DNA of 64,000 bases from the NCBI GenBank assembly GCA_007922305.1, contig ML677335.1:22097023-22161022 (forward strand), read 5' to 3'. The DNA is from Dermatemys mawii. Lineage: Eukaryota > Chordata > Testudines > Dermatemydidae. Below the pieces are notes generated by a model. That model saw only the letters and a program-made list of their open reading frames with translations, was not told the origin of the DNA and did not search any database. The position numbers and the translations under genes are program-made. Below are positions 12,251 through 25,060 of this stretch, one piece after another. Each line of letters begins with the position of its first letter. The first letter of the stretch is position 1.

Positions 12251-14414
12251 TCTGAAGGAAAGAGCTACAGTGAGAACACAGCTGCACAGTGCCTACATTT
12301 CTAAACATTATCTTTGGACACGGCTGAGAAGAAGACAGGGTTCTGGGTGCCTAAATATATCAAGGTTTTTGTTATGCAGCTGCAACTCAAGCCACAACTC
12401 ATGGAGGCCCCATTTCTTCCCAAACAACTTTCTGCTGCTACAGACTGCCTCAAACTCTAGCCTGTGGTTGTCTTCTGGGCACACAGGCAAATTAGATCCT
12501 ATGTATGCTGATTATGGACATTAACTCTCTAAGGACTCTCTAAGTAGCTTCTCTGGTGTACTCACTCTCTCTAGAGTTCTCATTAGATAAGTGATAATAT
12601 GGTTCACCAGAGACAAACCATAGAGATCATCTTACATGGTAAACCATGCTATAAACAGCTAGAACATCACTTATACTGGCCAAGGAACCTCTGTTAGAAC
12701 TCTTTTAGTAGGAGCTGTATCAAAACTAGAGGTGGACCTGATCCAACATTCTCTAAGAATTTTCCTATAATTATCCAGTCTATGTAAGGGGCAGAACCAG
12801 AATTCCTGATCTCTGGAGAAATTTGGGTCAAGATCCTGATCTGAGCATCATGGCTTAATCCCTTCTCTGATTTCATCTGAATATGGTTCTCTAGAAAGAT
12901 GCCAGCACAGTTTCGACCCTTAATCTAGACAGGGCTTCTAAGTTTTACAAAGCTTTGAAGATTGTTAAGCCAAGGGAGAGGGAGAAATTTAACATGAGGG
13001 AAAAGAAGAGAGAGGCTAAGCTTATCCTTATCACTATCCAGATAAAAGGTATTTTATCTGATTGTGAAAAGAATTGTTGACAGAAGCCAAAATGCTGTTG
13101 ACAAGAAAACAAGACACAGGATAATGTTCCTTCGAACAGTTAAAGGATATAAAATATATAGCTTTTAAGAACCAGTCTATATATCTTAGTGTTTTATAGT
13201 GTTTTTAATGGATGTTAAAACAAAGAATCCAGAGGTCAGTCATCCAGAACCTACACTCACCACTGCTGTCATTTAGAAAATCAGAGGTGGAGTTATGAGT
13301 AAAGGGCTGGCTGGGGAAGAGGCTGTTATAGACAATGAAAATACTTCATTGATTCTAGGGCTATTCAGGGGAGAGAATTTCTCTGTAACATAAACATTGC
13401 CCTTTCTGTTCTTTTCTGACCCTGAGAATTTGTTAGAGAGTCAGCGATGCTCCTCCCTAAAAATAAAATTCCCAAATCCCAATTGTCTTTTTGACAAATT
13501 GTTGTTTCCAAGAACTGGTCAACTAATGTCTATTCTCAACAAATCAATATATCTTAGTAGACACCTGAAGAGAGTTTTTTGATTGTGTGCAGTACAGTAG
13601 CTTGCAGGAGGGATGTGTAAGGGCCTGTGAGTAAGGGAATTTATGCTACTTTATACCTACAGCTCAGATATACTGGTATAGCACAGCAGTTGCTAAGGTC
13701 GTACAGAATTCATACTTTTGTTGCTATACACACACTGCGGCTGATTGAGATTAATGGCTTCATCCAGCAGCAGTGTAACATTTAGAGAGTCTGTCCATAT
13801 TTACACTTTTCTAACCTTTCATTTTATTGATTGGTTTTTATGGGTGTTTACAACTCCACTGTTTAAATGTGTCTCGCTGACATGGGAAATATGGCTTTTT
13901 ATTTACTTTTTACACAGATATAATCAAAGTTGCCATTTTTGCCCTTCACCTAACTTTAAAGAAATAATTTGGTTTCATTTCTCTGTTATTTTTTTAAACT
14001 GAAATTATAGTCTGTTAGCCACTGATGGACTGGCACTTTTGGGCACTGCAAGGATCTTGGAGCAGAGCATGCTTCTATAGATCACGTGCAATACAATCCT
14101 TAGTATGTAGGGACGGTTTATCTCTGAATGTCCTGGAGTCTGTGGCACAAGTCAACACCTTTCTTTTTTTCCCTTTCTTTGAAATCTTCATGTACAGCAG
14201 CATCTGCCATAAAGTTGTAATACATACAAAATCTCATAATTGCTTTCCGGACACTTATTTGGGAATCATAGTCAGTCTGAGAGATAAGTTGACAATATGT
14301 CTCCTTCCAGTGGTTTGGTGGAGTAGGAGATCAGTGTAAGAAGAGGGTCCATTCTTCAATAAAACTACATCTCTTTGTATATGAATAACTCAGAGAGTTT
14401 TTTCTTGAGTTAAT

Positions 14415-14744
14415 GATAATTTCTTCACACAATGCACAGTCAACTTGTGGAACTCCTTGTCAGTGGATGTTGTGAAGGCCAAGACTATAACAGGGTTCAA
14501 AAAAAGAACTAGATAAATTCATGGAGGATAGGTCCATACATGGCTATTAGCCAGGATGGGCAGGGATGGTGTCCCTAGCCTCTGTTTTTCAGAAGCTGGG
14601 AATGGGCAACAAGGAGTGGATCACTTGATGATTTCCTGTTAGGTTCACTCACTCCGGGGCACCTGGCATTGGCCACTGTCAGTAGACAGGATACTGGGCT
14701 AGATGGACCTTTGTTCTGCCCCAGTAGAGCAGTTCTTATGTTCT
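14415..14744 (+). mobile_element. CR1 LINE 3' fragment
   Basis: The segment matches the last part of the CR1 copy at 60.0-60.3 kb: CTTGTGGAACTCCTTG, ATGGCTATTAGCCAGGATGG, CACTCCGGGGCACCTGGCAT, then AGTTCTTATGTTCT at the end. Same subfamily, shorter and more diverged. Confidence 0.88.
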
Positions 14745-15239
14745 GTTTAGAACCAAGCACTGTGAGGGGAGGGAAAAGATCCTTTGGTCATTTCAGGCTA
14801 CTTTGCAGTGTTCTGATGTCACAACGTAGCCTTAAACTCGTTCAGGTGGCCTGGGAAGATACTGCCAGCTCAAGGGATTTGTCCTTTGGTGAAGGCCAGT
14901 TGTAATGGCGCCTATGCTACCTTCCCTCATGACTGCCCTGCATAGGGCTAATGGCTGGATTGCCATTGCATATTATTGATCCCAAGGTCCCAGAATTGTC
15001 TGTGAGGTCCATAGGCAGCTGAATATCAAATAGAGTACACTGTTCTCCTTCCTGTGGCGCTCTGTGATTTAACTTTATACCATTGTATTGGTAATGGATA
15101 GAAAATTATGCTGACACTCATCATTATCATTTTGAGTCCTGCTTTTGGTTTTTGATCACATATCTAAAAGAACACAGAATTAGAGTCCGGAGAAGAACAA
15201 TAAACTGAGTAGAGGCAAAGGAGAAAAGAATTGCATACT

Positions 15240-15430
15240 CTGTAGTTAGTAATAACACCCATACAGCACTTTTAATCTTCAAAGTGTTGTGCAAATATTA
15301 ATGAATTAATTCTCACAACAGCTTTTGAGGTATGGAGGTTTATCCTGTTTTACAGACAGCGAAACTGAGACAGGGAAGTTAAGTGATCTGCCCAAGACCA
15401 AAGAGGGAGTCTGTGTTAAAGCCACAATTG
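15240..15430 (+). repeat. Ancient SINE fragment in reverse orientation (MIR/CORE-like)
   Basis: TTTTACAGACAGCGAAACTG, then AAGTTAAGTGATCTGCCCAA, is the reverse complement of the conserved MIR-type segment; the SINE sense strand is minus. Confidence 0.6.
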
Positions 15431-16969
15431 CAGTTTAGGAGTTTGTGGTTCCTTACTAGACAGCACCTGCTCCTGAGATACTAGAATTGTTTGTTTAGTT
15501 TGGAAAGAGGAGGAGGAAGCAGCTATATGCCACAGGTATATGAAGTAATCACTAAGGTAGACTCGAGCAAAGAATTTGCTTGATCTATGGGTTAATAATG
15601 AATGAGATGTAGCACAATTGTTCACTGTAGAACGGGCACCCTCAGCTAAACAGAATAAATTGTGATGTGCAAAACAATAAAAAGGAGGCAAATAAATACA
15701 AGCCATGGAGAAGGAAAAATCAGTTAATTAAAAAAAAGGCTTTAATTGTCCAAGAGGGAGAAGCATCTTTGAGAATGATGGGCTACCCTCCTCCCAAAAG
15801 GCACTCACTCATTTGCTTGTTTACAATAAAGGGACCTGTGTGCTGGGGATAGTTAATACCCGTGGGAGGCTTGCTCACTCTACCTGAACAGAACAGAATG
15901 CTCCTATAAGTAAATAAGTAACTGCTTTCCTCCGAGGGCACGCGCACACGTACAGACATTCACATTTTGTATTCAGAATTCTTGGCTCGGGTTCACTGGC
16001 AGCTGGTGCTAGCCATTGATCTCCCTGCCTGTGTCACAGAGCTGGAGGAGGTTGCACTAGCGCTGCTGCCCACGGGGCAGCTGCACGTCATTCACCCCAA
16101 AAGAGAAGGCGGATTCATTGAAACCCTTGGAGGATTGCGGGGGTGATACAGCCCCAAAAGGATTCCCTCTTCAACACCCTATATTTAGTGCACACAATTA
16201 AGTTTCCTTAAAGCTGAAGACTCCTTTAGTGAACAAGGATGAATGATTTCCTTGGGGCACTCCCTCCCTAGGCTTCAGAGGCAGAGCTGCAACTTCAAAG
16301 CACTTGCTGGTCAACTATTTTTAAAGGGCTAGCAGGAGCGCCACTAGCCTGAGTCTGTCCACCCAGCTGGGAGGCTTGCTCCAGAGTGCTGTGTAAACAT
16401 ACCTAATGGCAAAGATCATAAAGAAGAAATTGGCATGAGAACTGCATTCAGCAAACATATCTTAAAACATTTTACAGAAACCCTCTGTTTAAAAATGATT
16501 CTGCTAACGAGCCATCCACTTTCTCCACTGTTTCTCCTTTATTCTTTACCACCACCAATATCTTCCCTCCACAAATACACACAAAGTAGAAATACTTTAA
16601 GTACCTTTAGCCAGAAAAATCAAAACTGAGGCAAAACATTCCATCCTCAATCCCCACTGCTCTAAAAGGCAGCCTCAAAAGGAAAGTGGAAAAAACCACT
16701 TGTGGTGATATTGTACCAGTTCTTGGCATCCAGGAATTTTTGTATCGGCCCCTGCTGTAGTGAAGTGCATAGCACAGAGACAGAAGTTTTTACTGGTAAA
16801 TAGTTGCACTATAGACTTGGCTGCGCTGTGGGTGAAATAATGAAAGGAAAAACTGTAAAACCACAGGCCTGTAGTGTGCAGTTTCTACCAGAGTGTAGGC
16901 AGGTCCTGGTTTAGCTCACAATACATAGTCCCATCATAGGCATACAGACAGGTTGTCTAGTTAATCTTG

Positions 16970-17490
16970 TGTGATGGGGCAAGGCCAGATGGCTACAGGA
17001 AAGTGATAAGGAACAGATACGGTAGTCCCAGGCTAAACAAATCCCTGGTGCCATTGGAACCAAATGACAGTTGTTCCAGGTTAATCAAGACACCTGGGGC
17101 CAATTAAGAACCTTCTAGAAAGCAGTAGAAATAGCTAGCCTGACTGGAACACCTGAAGCCAATCAGGAGCTGGCTGAAACCAGTTAAAAACCTCCCAGTT
17201 AGTCAGGTGGGTGTGGATGTCAGGAGTTGTGGGAGGGAGTTGTGCTGTTGGTGAGACTGAGTGTTGGACAACATATCATACAGAAGGAAGGAGGCCCTGA
17301 GATAAGGGTGAAGTGGAGTTTGAAGAAGCGGGGACTGCTGTGGGGAAGTAGCTCAGGGAATTGTATTGTGTTCTGTTGCTAAAAGGTCAGCCATCTTAGC
17401 TGATACTATTAGGGTCCCTGGGCTGGAGCCTGGAGTAGAGGGTGGGCCCGGGCTCCCCCACTTTCTGCCTCCCCTAATTAATCACTGAGA
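16970..17490 (+). repeat. LTR-like interspersed repeat
   Basis: TGTGATGGGGCAAGGCCAGA at its left edge, followed by CACCTGGGGCCAATTAAGAA and CACCTGAAGCCAATCAGGAG blocks, resembles an LTR family common in turtle genomes. No coding sequence; boundaries not defined. Confidence 0.4.
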
Positions 17491-18127
17491 TTGGGGAGAC
17501 AACAGAGACTCTACAAGGAGGGATAGCTTCTCCTCACTGCCTTATGATGAAAATGGCTCAGTAGGCTGTGACCTTGTCTCTAGAGAGAGAAGGGCTATGT
17601 GGAGAGTCACAGTGAGCCTCTGATGCTAGTGAAATCTGTCAGGAAACGCAAGATCCTTGGAGATAAGGACAGAGCTTTGTCACACTTGATTTTAATCATA
17701 TCTGTTTTGCAGATACACTGTCAAAATCATCCAGATCGGTCAATTTTAACACATCTACATAAATCATCAGATCACGCAGTGGATTACTAATCATGAATCA
17801 AGGCCCGAGACAATCATATGTGTTCATATGCATTTTCATGTGGTCATCAGTCATTACATAACTGATGGGCTAGGTCTCTCTGAAGGTTTTTTATGTGTCT
17901 ATATACAATATTTAATTATTTCATTCTCTGTGCCTGAGAAGAATCCAGAAATAGTTGCCATATGTAATCCCTAACTGATATATGTATAATAATAATAATA
18001 ATAATCTCCTTTCAAATCAAGATTGGATGTCTTTATAAAAGAAATATTCTCATTCAGTCACAAGCTGGCTTGATGCAGGAATCACTGGGTGAGATCTATG
18101 GTTTGTTTTATGCAGATTAAATTAGAT

Positions 18128-19091
18128 CAGGGGTGGGCAAACTTTTTGGCCCGAGGGCCACACAGGGGTTCAAAATTATGTGGCGGGTCAGGTAGGGAAG
18201 GCCCTGCCCCCTATCCGACCCCCACCCACTTCCCACTTCTGGACTACCCCCTCTCAGAACTGCCAACCCATCCAACCCCCCCATACACACACTCCTTGTC
18301 CCCTGATCGCTTCCTCTGGAGACCCCCCCACTCTAACTTCCACCCAGGACACCACCCCCTAAGCTCCCTGATCTTTGTGCCCTGACTGCCCCCTCCCGAG
18401 GCGCCCCCCCTGCCAGGACCCTCCTGCAAATTCCCCCTTGCTTACCTTCGAGCACTCCAGCCCCTGTGTTGGGCTCTGTGGCTGGGCCCGGTCCAGGCCA
18501 GGGAGCACGTGGCCCCACGGCTCCCTGCACCTGGCCTGGCACCCAGCTGGGAGCACTGGGACCTCATGGGTGCCTCCCCGCGCCTGACCCCCGACCAGGA
18601 GTGCAGGGCCCCACGGCTGCCCAGCCGTGCCCGGCCCGGCCTCCGGCCAGGAGCACAGGGGCCCTGCGGCTGCCAAGCCTCACCTGGCCCCCGGCCGGGA
18701 GCACGGGGGTCCCGCGGCTGCCAAGCCCTGCTCGGCCCCCGGCCGGGAGCGCAGGGTCCCCGCCGCTGCCGCGCCACACTCCTGAGCCAGCCCCCGGCCG
18801 GGAGCCCTAGGGTCCTGCGACTGCCACGCTGCGCTCCTGGGCCGGCCCCTGGCCGGGAGCCCTGAGACCCCGCGGCGGCCGCCCCCTACCTGGGAACAGA
18901 GCCCCGTGCAGCCCTGGCCTAGGAGTGCTGGGGCCCCACGGCTCCCCGTGCTCGGCCCAGCTCTGGCAGGAGTGCGGGACCCTGGGGCACGCTGTGGTCG
19001 GCTCCACCCCCAGGCCAGAACCAAGTTGGCAGGTCGGATGAAAATGGCCGGTGGGCCACGTGGCCCACAGGCTGTAGCTTGCCCACCTCTG
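18128..19091. mobile_element. Non-autonomous hAT-type element with an internal minisatellite
   Basis: The ends are inverted repeats: CAGGGGTGGGCAAACTTTTT at the left and CAGAGGTGGGCAAGCTACAG read inward from the right. Flanks AATTAGAT (18120-18127) and CATTAGAT (19092-19099) match at 7 of 8 bases, the expected hAT target duplication. The interior (about 18470-18990) consists of degenerate GC-rich repeats around a CCCCGGCCGGGAGC core. Many overlapping open frames here are compositional. No transposase is encoded. Confidence 0.82.
18470..18990. repeat. GC-rich minisatellite, units of about 57-63 bp
   Basis: The motif CCCCGGCCGGGAGCACGGGG and variants recur at roughly 60-bp spacing (for example near 18690, 18737, 18789 and 18846), with linking CTGCCAAGC blocks. 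The units are degenerate. Confidence 0.75.
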
Positions 19092-19136
19092 CATTAGATA
19101 ATCATAATGGTCTCTTCTAGCTGTAAAAATCTATGA

Positions 19137-21210
19137 ATCAATGAACATGCAGAGTGAACACTGTTAAATCTCTACAGTAGCTTCACATAGAAGAGGATTA
19201 GAATTTAGTCTTAGGCAGCAAATTTTCATGAAGGTATCACAAAGAGGTTTAGGGAGTTAGATATTGGTAGTGCAAGAGCTATGTAGATATATGCAGCAAG
19301 AGCTAAGAAATCACATATAGCCTTGGATGCTACATGTTTGAGGGAGAAGACTATAGAGAAGTTGTGGGCAGCACTTTCAATCCCTTTATCCAAAGGGGGG
19401 GAAAATATGTCCCTTTTTCCCTGATCATAGTGGGTAGACACAGCAGTAGCCACCATTACCCCACCCACCTCACTAGCAGAGGTCCCTCTCTCTCATTTCA
19501 CCAGGGGCTGTTGTCTTTCTTTTCCAATGCCGCACATAATCTGTCACCTGCACAGTTGCTACAAGTGAGCAGAAGACTAAGGGGAATGTTCAGATTGGAA
19601 AATTATGCTATATCCCAACAGCTGCTGTTTGGAAAGAAAAAGGAAAAAGTGGGAGCACTTATCTCTCCCCTTCTCCTACCCCTTCTAGCAGTTACAAAGG
19701 GAATCTCAGCTCACTGGCTTATCTATAGGAAAGCACAGTGCTTAAAATTCAGCTGGGAGTGGGACACCAATTCATACTTGGGGTCCCAGCATCGCTAATG
19801 TTGGTGGAACCAGTGTAGGTCAAGCCTACCAGTGTAGCATCCTTTCCCAAGTTTTGCAGGGTCAGAATTACTATTATTATTATTTACTGTGGCCAGAATT
19901 TTCAGAAGGGTTGAAGGTGCTGAACTCTTGATATACAGATCTTGAGAGCTCTTTCTGAAAATCTGGCTCCACCTGCCAGCAGTGTATCTGCAATGGATAA
20001 GACACAATTAAAGGTACAGCCCTTGTTCCAAGGAGTTAAATATCTATAAATGAGAATTGAATATAAGGTCAAGTCCAGCTTGAACCCATCAGCCAGGGCT
20101 AAGAGTGCTATTCACTGAGACAAAATTACTTCTGCTTGTAAAAGACTACTTTAAATATCACACTTTTGTCTGAGAATATTGGACCTGCTATTGTCACAAG
20201 TAACACCTAAGGTGATTATTTCTGAAAGGTGTTGGTGGGTGGGTGTGATCTTTTTTTAGTTTTGTGCCTTTGAGAGAACTTTGTGTACAGTGAGCTTTCT
20301 TGGGTATAGACATTTACCTCTGTTGGGTGTATGTGTCATTCACATAGCAGTGGGGTAGAAGGAAACTCTTAAAAAATGTGATTATAAAACCATAGATGTT
20401 AGCAGGAGAACTTGGGCAGGTTTAGGACCTGAAACTACTATAATCCCTTTTTAAAAATTGAATGACTAGATTTCAAGATGTTGGTGTCCCTCTAAGATAT
20501 TCTGTGGTTTTAAGGTAAATGTTCTATTTACTTTTTGATAAATGGAAAGTGTATTTAGCAATATGTTGATTCTCCCCATGAACTGTTCCAGTTTATGGAA
20601 CAATAAATGTCTGTGTATGGCAACTGGCAAAGGGTTAATTGGTATTTGTTTAAAAGCATTTCTCTGAATATTTCTTAATCTGCTTGTGTGCACAGAAACT
20701 ATAGCTGCTTAATATGCCTGTTCCATTATTAGCTACATTTACCTGTATGCTTTTTGGCAAAGGGGAATCTCTTCTATATGCCATCGACATTGGATTTAAA
20801 TATGCCATGTCCTGTTTTAGCAACAGCAATTAGAGATCCTGGGTATAGCACTACAGGAATCGTGAGGAGGAGGCTCAGATGTTTTGGAAAGGGCATGTAA
20901 GAAAATAGAGATAAATCCACCATATTCCAGGCAGAATTAAAAATCCTTTGCAAGAAGACTGTAAAATGCATTGTATGTCCTAGTGTCCCTTTCCTCATAT
21001 TTACAGGGTATTTTCATCTTAGGCATGGCCTACACATAGGTTTTGTACTGGTGTAATTATGTTGGTTGGGGGTGATTTTTTTTTTATTCATTTTTTAACA
21101 TCTATAGATATGCTGGTGCAACCTCCAGTGTGGATGCTGTTATACTAGTAGAACTTATTCTTCTTCCCATATAGGAGTGAGCTATACCAGTATAAGCACA
21201 TTTAGGGTAG
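19137..21210. other. Intergenic DNA, no gene recognised
   Basis: AT-rich, with an interrupted (ATT)n run near 19868. A 154-codon frame at 19334-19798 has no family features. Near 21020-21210 lies sequence that resembles the edge of a MITE (ACTGGTGTAATTATG and TATACCAGTATAA). Confidence 0.5.
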
Positions 21211-21500
21211 GTCTTCACTACCCGCCGGATCGGTGGGTAGCAATCGATCTTTTGATGATCGATTTATCATGTCTCGTTAAGACACAATAAATCGATCGCC
21301 AGTGGCGCCCCCCGTCGACTCCAGAACTCCAGCTTGCTGAGAGGCGTAAGCTGGAGTTGATGGGGAAGCACGCTGCCTACTGCCACCTCCATGAGGACGG
21401 CAGGTAAGTCAGCCGAAGATACGCTGACTTCATCTACGTTATTCAGGTAGCTGAATTTGCTTAGCTTCTGTCGATCCCTCCCCCTACCGTAGACCAGCCC
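21211..21500. mobile_element. Short DNA-transposon MITE with an internal hairpin
   Basis: Begins AGGGTAGGTCTTCACTACCC; its right end read inward is AGGGCTGGTCTACGGTAGGG. An internal inverted repeat (21257-21274 with 21280-21297, 16 of 18 bases paired, GATCGATTTATC core) lies near the left end. The right end directly abuts the LTR-like block starting at 21501. Confidence 0.6.
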
Positions 21501-22762
21501 TGTGTGATGGTGCTGTTCCTGGTGGGATCCACTGAGAGTGCCAAATCAGGACAAATTGCTCCAAAGGGGGCAGTTACAGCCCAAAGCTGGGGTTTCTCCA
21601 CCCTAAAGGCAAACCAAACCAGCAAACAGAAAAGACTTTGGTCTTGCCTCACTGGCTAGCCGCAAGTCACACAAGCAATTCCCTTAGACACTCCAGCTTC
21701 CCAGTATCACCATCAGTAGCCACCTGTCCTGAGGATAAAAGGCTATGAAAACCAATACCCCAAATAAAGAAAATGGTTCTCCCCAATTCCAAAGAATCAG
21801 GCCCCAGACCCAGGTCAATATACAAATCAGATCTTACCCACAAATCACGCTGTTGCCAATCCTTTAGAATCTAAAATCTAAAGGTTTATTATACAAGGAA
21901 AAAGATATAGGTGAGAGTTAGAAATGGTTAAAAGAAATCAATTACATGCAGTAATGGCAAATTCCTGGGTTCAGGCTTGTATCAGTTGTAGAATAAACTG
22001 CAGGTTCAAATCAAAGTCTCTGGAATACATCCCCTCGAGGGATGGGTCAGCAATCTTTTGTTCAGAGCTTCATTTGTAGCAAAGTTCCATCCAGAGGTAG
22101 AAGCAAGGCTGGAGACTGAAGACCAAAATGGAGGGGACTTTCTCAGGTTTACATAGACTTTTCTTGTGGGTGGAGACCCCATTCTTCTTCCTACGCAGAG
22201 TCCTGTTGTAAAAATGGAGTTTCATAGCCCCATGGACCAGTCATATGACTCTTGTAACATATAACTCTTGTCATATGACATATAACTCTTGTAACATATA
22301 ACTCTTGTCATATGACTCTTGTAATTTTTACAACTTCCTGTTGTAAAAATGGAGTTTCATAGCCCCATGGACCAGTCATATGACTCTCCAAGATTCAGAT
22401 CCTAACCAGCCAGGCCACACTCCTGGGGAAGATTGGGTGTGGACGGGCATCTATAAAGTTCATTGTTAGCTTGATTGGAACTTGATGGACCATCAGGAAG
22501 GCCAGGCCGAGCTACCAGTAACTTTGTCTGGCATTTCACCCAAAAACAAGCATAAGTTTGAAATACAAACACTATACAGCCAGTATTCATAACTTTAGCT
22601 ACAAAAAAATACACACATAAAAATAGCATAATCATAATCAGCTGACCATAACCTGGTCATAGACACCTTATATGACCCCCTTTACATAACATTTGGTGCC
22701 CCTACAGGACCTTGGTTGCACCGATGATCTATATGATCCCAGATAATTTCAGTAACGTGACA
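21501..22762 (-). mobile_element. Probable solo LTR of an old LTR retroelement
   Basis: On the minus strand the block starts TGTCACGTTACTG and ends CATCACACA, i.e. TG...CA, and is 1262 bp long. A minus-strand AATAAA (plus strand tttatt near 21882) would be its poly(A) signal. No gag, pol or env coding sequence is seen. No clean target duplication could be read. The assignment relies on overall layout and a resemblance to turtle LTRs that I recall. Confidence 0.5.
22201..22387. repeat. 52-bp direct repeats with ATAACTCTTGT tandem units between
   Basis: 22201-22252 and 22336-22387 are identical by eye (TCCTGTTGTAAAAATGGAGT to CATATGACTCT). Between them lie repeated ACATATAACTCTTGT and CATATGACTCTTGT units. 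This is an internal expansion of the LTR-like block. Confidence 0.85.
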
Positions 22763-22799
22763 CCCCGATATGGATATAATAGCAACCACACCAGGTGGG

Positions 22800-23740
22800 T
22801 TGTGTCACTTTAATTATACCAGTATAGTGGTGTCACCTGGGGTTATTTCAACCCAAAGCTCTTCATAACTTTTTCTCTGTGCAAGGTGGTATCAGGAAAT
22901 AAATCAAGGGAGACACGGCTGTCCAACCAATAGATGGCTGCTACAAACAGGACAACGCAAGAGTGCTTTCACTTAAAGCTAAACTTTACTTAGTCTCAAG
23001 CACTTACACATGTCTGCAACAGGTTAGTAAAACACCCCCAACCCTCAATAATTACCGAAGATGAGTGTGGCTCTCGAGTAGCACAGCAACAGGCTTCCAT
23101 TGGCCAAACTTCCATCTGCCAATGGGAACCCCAAGATGCGTCCAGAGGGAGTGTCCCTGAAGAAACCCTCCCAAAGAGTCCACTACCTCAAACTTTTCCC
23201 CTTTATTTATACATTAGTAATACAATGACATACCACTTAAAGTAAACTTGCTAAACAAGCAGTTTTTAAAGGTCAAGCAAGAGGTTTCCTTCTGATCATC
23301 AATTTAACCAGATGTGTGTTCTTCAGCATGTACATGCCTTGATGCCCTGCCAGACACATTGCTGAGGGCACATATAGACAAACGTCCTGTTTTTCTAAAA
23401 TACATATACAGTATCAGCAATTTCAGCATTCTTAGCAGGAAAGACGTGGGGTCAAGCTGCCCTTTTCGTTGCACCCAAAACCCCCTCCCCCTTGCCTTGG
23501 TTAAACTAGGGCTGCTGCATGGCCAATTTACCAGCTGCTGATTTGGCTACTGTTAGCAATAAGCTATAGTGATTCAGGCACTTTACTGGTTTGCTAAGAT
23601 CTCCCCGTACAGTGGTACAACCTTATTTTCAGTCAGAGACCAATCCTCTACTCTACTCTACTCTACTCTAGCAAACCTCCCACTTAAGTCAATAGGGACC
23701 AATCTTTTTAACACAGTTTGGCAAAACATATCCTTTTTAA
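22800..23740 (-). repeat. Probable LTR-like interspersed repeat
   Basis: The block is unlike single-copy flanks, with a minus-strand AATAAA near 23210 and no coding sequence. The boundaries are uncertain and no target duplication was found. A (CTCTA)n run lies at 23646-23671. It may be a second solo LTR. Confidence 0.3.
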
Positions 23741-23994
23741 AGCCAGCTCTACACTACCGATTTCTGCCAGCATAGCTCAGTCAGTCTGGGTAAGAAAAGG
23801 TGTGATCCCTGACCAACATAGCTGTGCCAGCAGAAGTCCCTGATGTATGTGCCGCTATACTGGCAAAACTGTGTTTTTAATCAAAATGTTTTTAATAACT
23901 TGTTTTATTCAGGGGTGGTTTTACTATGCTGGTACAGAAGGCAACTTTGCCAGTAAAGCTGCATCCGCACTAGAAGTGATTCGCCAATATAGTA

Positions 23995-24843
23995 CAGAAA
24001 CTCCTCACTTAAAGTAATCCCAGTTAATGTTGTTACATTGCTGATCAATTAGGGAACATGATCATTTAAAGTTGTGCAATGCTCCCTTATAACATCGTTT
24101 GGCAGCCGCCTGCTTTGTCCGCTACTTACAGGAAGAGCAGCCCATTGTAGCTAGCTGTTGGGGGCTTGGAACCAGGGTGGACTGGCAGCCCCCCTATCAG
24201 TTCCCTACTCCCCTAAATTCCCTGTGCAGCAGCAGCCCAGCAGACAATCAATTGCCAGCAGTTCAACTATCCCTCCCACCACTGCCATGTGCTGCTCCTG
24301 CCCTCCACATTGCAGCTGCTCCCTGAGCCTCCTGCTTGCTTGGTGGGAAGAAAAGAGAACTAAAGTCAAGGTGTCCCCCTCCACCCTGCTCCTGCACCCC
24401 ACTTATCCCATCTTCCATAGAGCAGGAGGGACACACAACAGGGTTCAGGACAGAGGGAGCTTTCTGGCAGCAGCTGCAGTCTCAGCTTGCTGATCTACTT
24501 AACAAGGCAATATACTTAAGAGTTGGGTTAGCGTACTCAAAGGGGAAAAGTGCATCTCTCTCACACACACATATAGTGTGTATCTCTGTCTCTGTCTGCC
24601 ATGCTGTCTCCCCTCCCTCCATTCCTGCTGCCTTGTAGAGTGTGATGCTACATTAACAATGAGTTAATCCTTGAGGGCTCAGCCAATTGCTTGTTCATCA
24701 TTTAGCAGTAAGACATTCTCTGGGAAATATCCCACCCACTGACTCCTCCATCTCATCCAAGCTTCACAATCATCAGTGCTGTGTACCAGTATTAAACTGT
24801 GTTTAAAACTTATTTTCTCTTTCTCTCTCTCTCTCATCTAATC

Positions 24844-24877
<34 letters not shown>

Positions 24878-25025
24878 TGTATTTTGGCTGGTGAAAAAAA
24901 TTCCCTGGAACCTAACCCCCCTATTTACATTAATTATTATGGGAAAATTGGATTTGCTTAACGTTGTTTAGCTTAAAGTCGCATTTTTCAGAAACATAAC
25001 TACAATGTTAAGTGAGGTGTTCCTG
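23995..25025. mobile_element. Tigger/mariner-like non-autonomous element nested in another MITE
   Basis: The left end CAGAAACTCCTCACTTAAAG and the right end read inward, CAGGAACACCTCACTTAACA, form an inverted pair. The flanking dinucleotide TA (23993-23994 and 25026-25027) fits Tc1/mariner insertion. The interior has CT-rich sequence, short open frames with no recognisable transposase, and a (CTAT)n microsatellite. Confidence 0.78.
24836..24877. repeat. (CTAT)n microsatellite
   Basis: About eight perfect CTAT units, preceded by a (CT)n stretch near 24818. Confidence 0.95.
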
Positions 25026-25060
25026 TACCAGGAAAGCTACCTTAGTGTAGTCATGGCCTC

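Larger units (their letters stand above)
12251..16969. other. Intergenic DNA between repeats, no gene recognised
   Basis: Apart from the CR1 piece at 14.4 kb and the SINE at 15.24 kb, I see only AT-rich sequence with short open frames. Confidence 0.55.
18011..19136 (+). mobile_element. CR1 LINE 3' end, split by a hAT insertion
   Basis: Left part 18011-18127 has AATCAAGATTGGATGTCTTT; the right part from 19092 has ATCATAATGGTCTCTTCTAG and ends in ATCTATGAAT. Removing the intervening 964-bp element joins them into an ordinary CR1 3' terminus. Confidence 0.8.
23742..25060. mobile_element. Outer MITE interrupted by the Tigger-like element
   Basis: Left part 23742-23992 starts CCAGCTCTACACTACC and holds CTGCCAGCATAGC motifs. 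The right part after 25027 ends near CTTAGTGTAGTCATGGCC. The outer ends are roughly complementary, and the sequence reads as one element with a 1-kb insertion. Its family is not identified. Confidence 0.5.

Noticed and set aside
11355..12308. A 317-codon minus-strand frame as an intact protein
   Set aside because: It reads through ten N and into flanking DNA on both sides; only 11407-12176 is Penelope sequence.
18359..19097. Several overlapping 60-118 codon frames as genes
   Set aside because: They lie in the GC-rich minisatellite of a hAT element and run on both strands in several frames.
22201..22387. Repeat cluster as a CRISPR array
   Set aside because: Vertebrate context, two long direct repeats plus short tandem units, no regular unique spacers.
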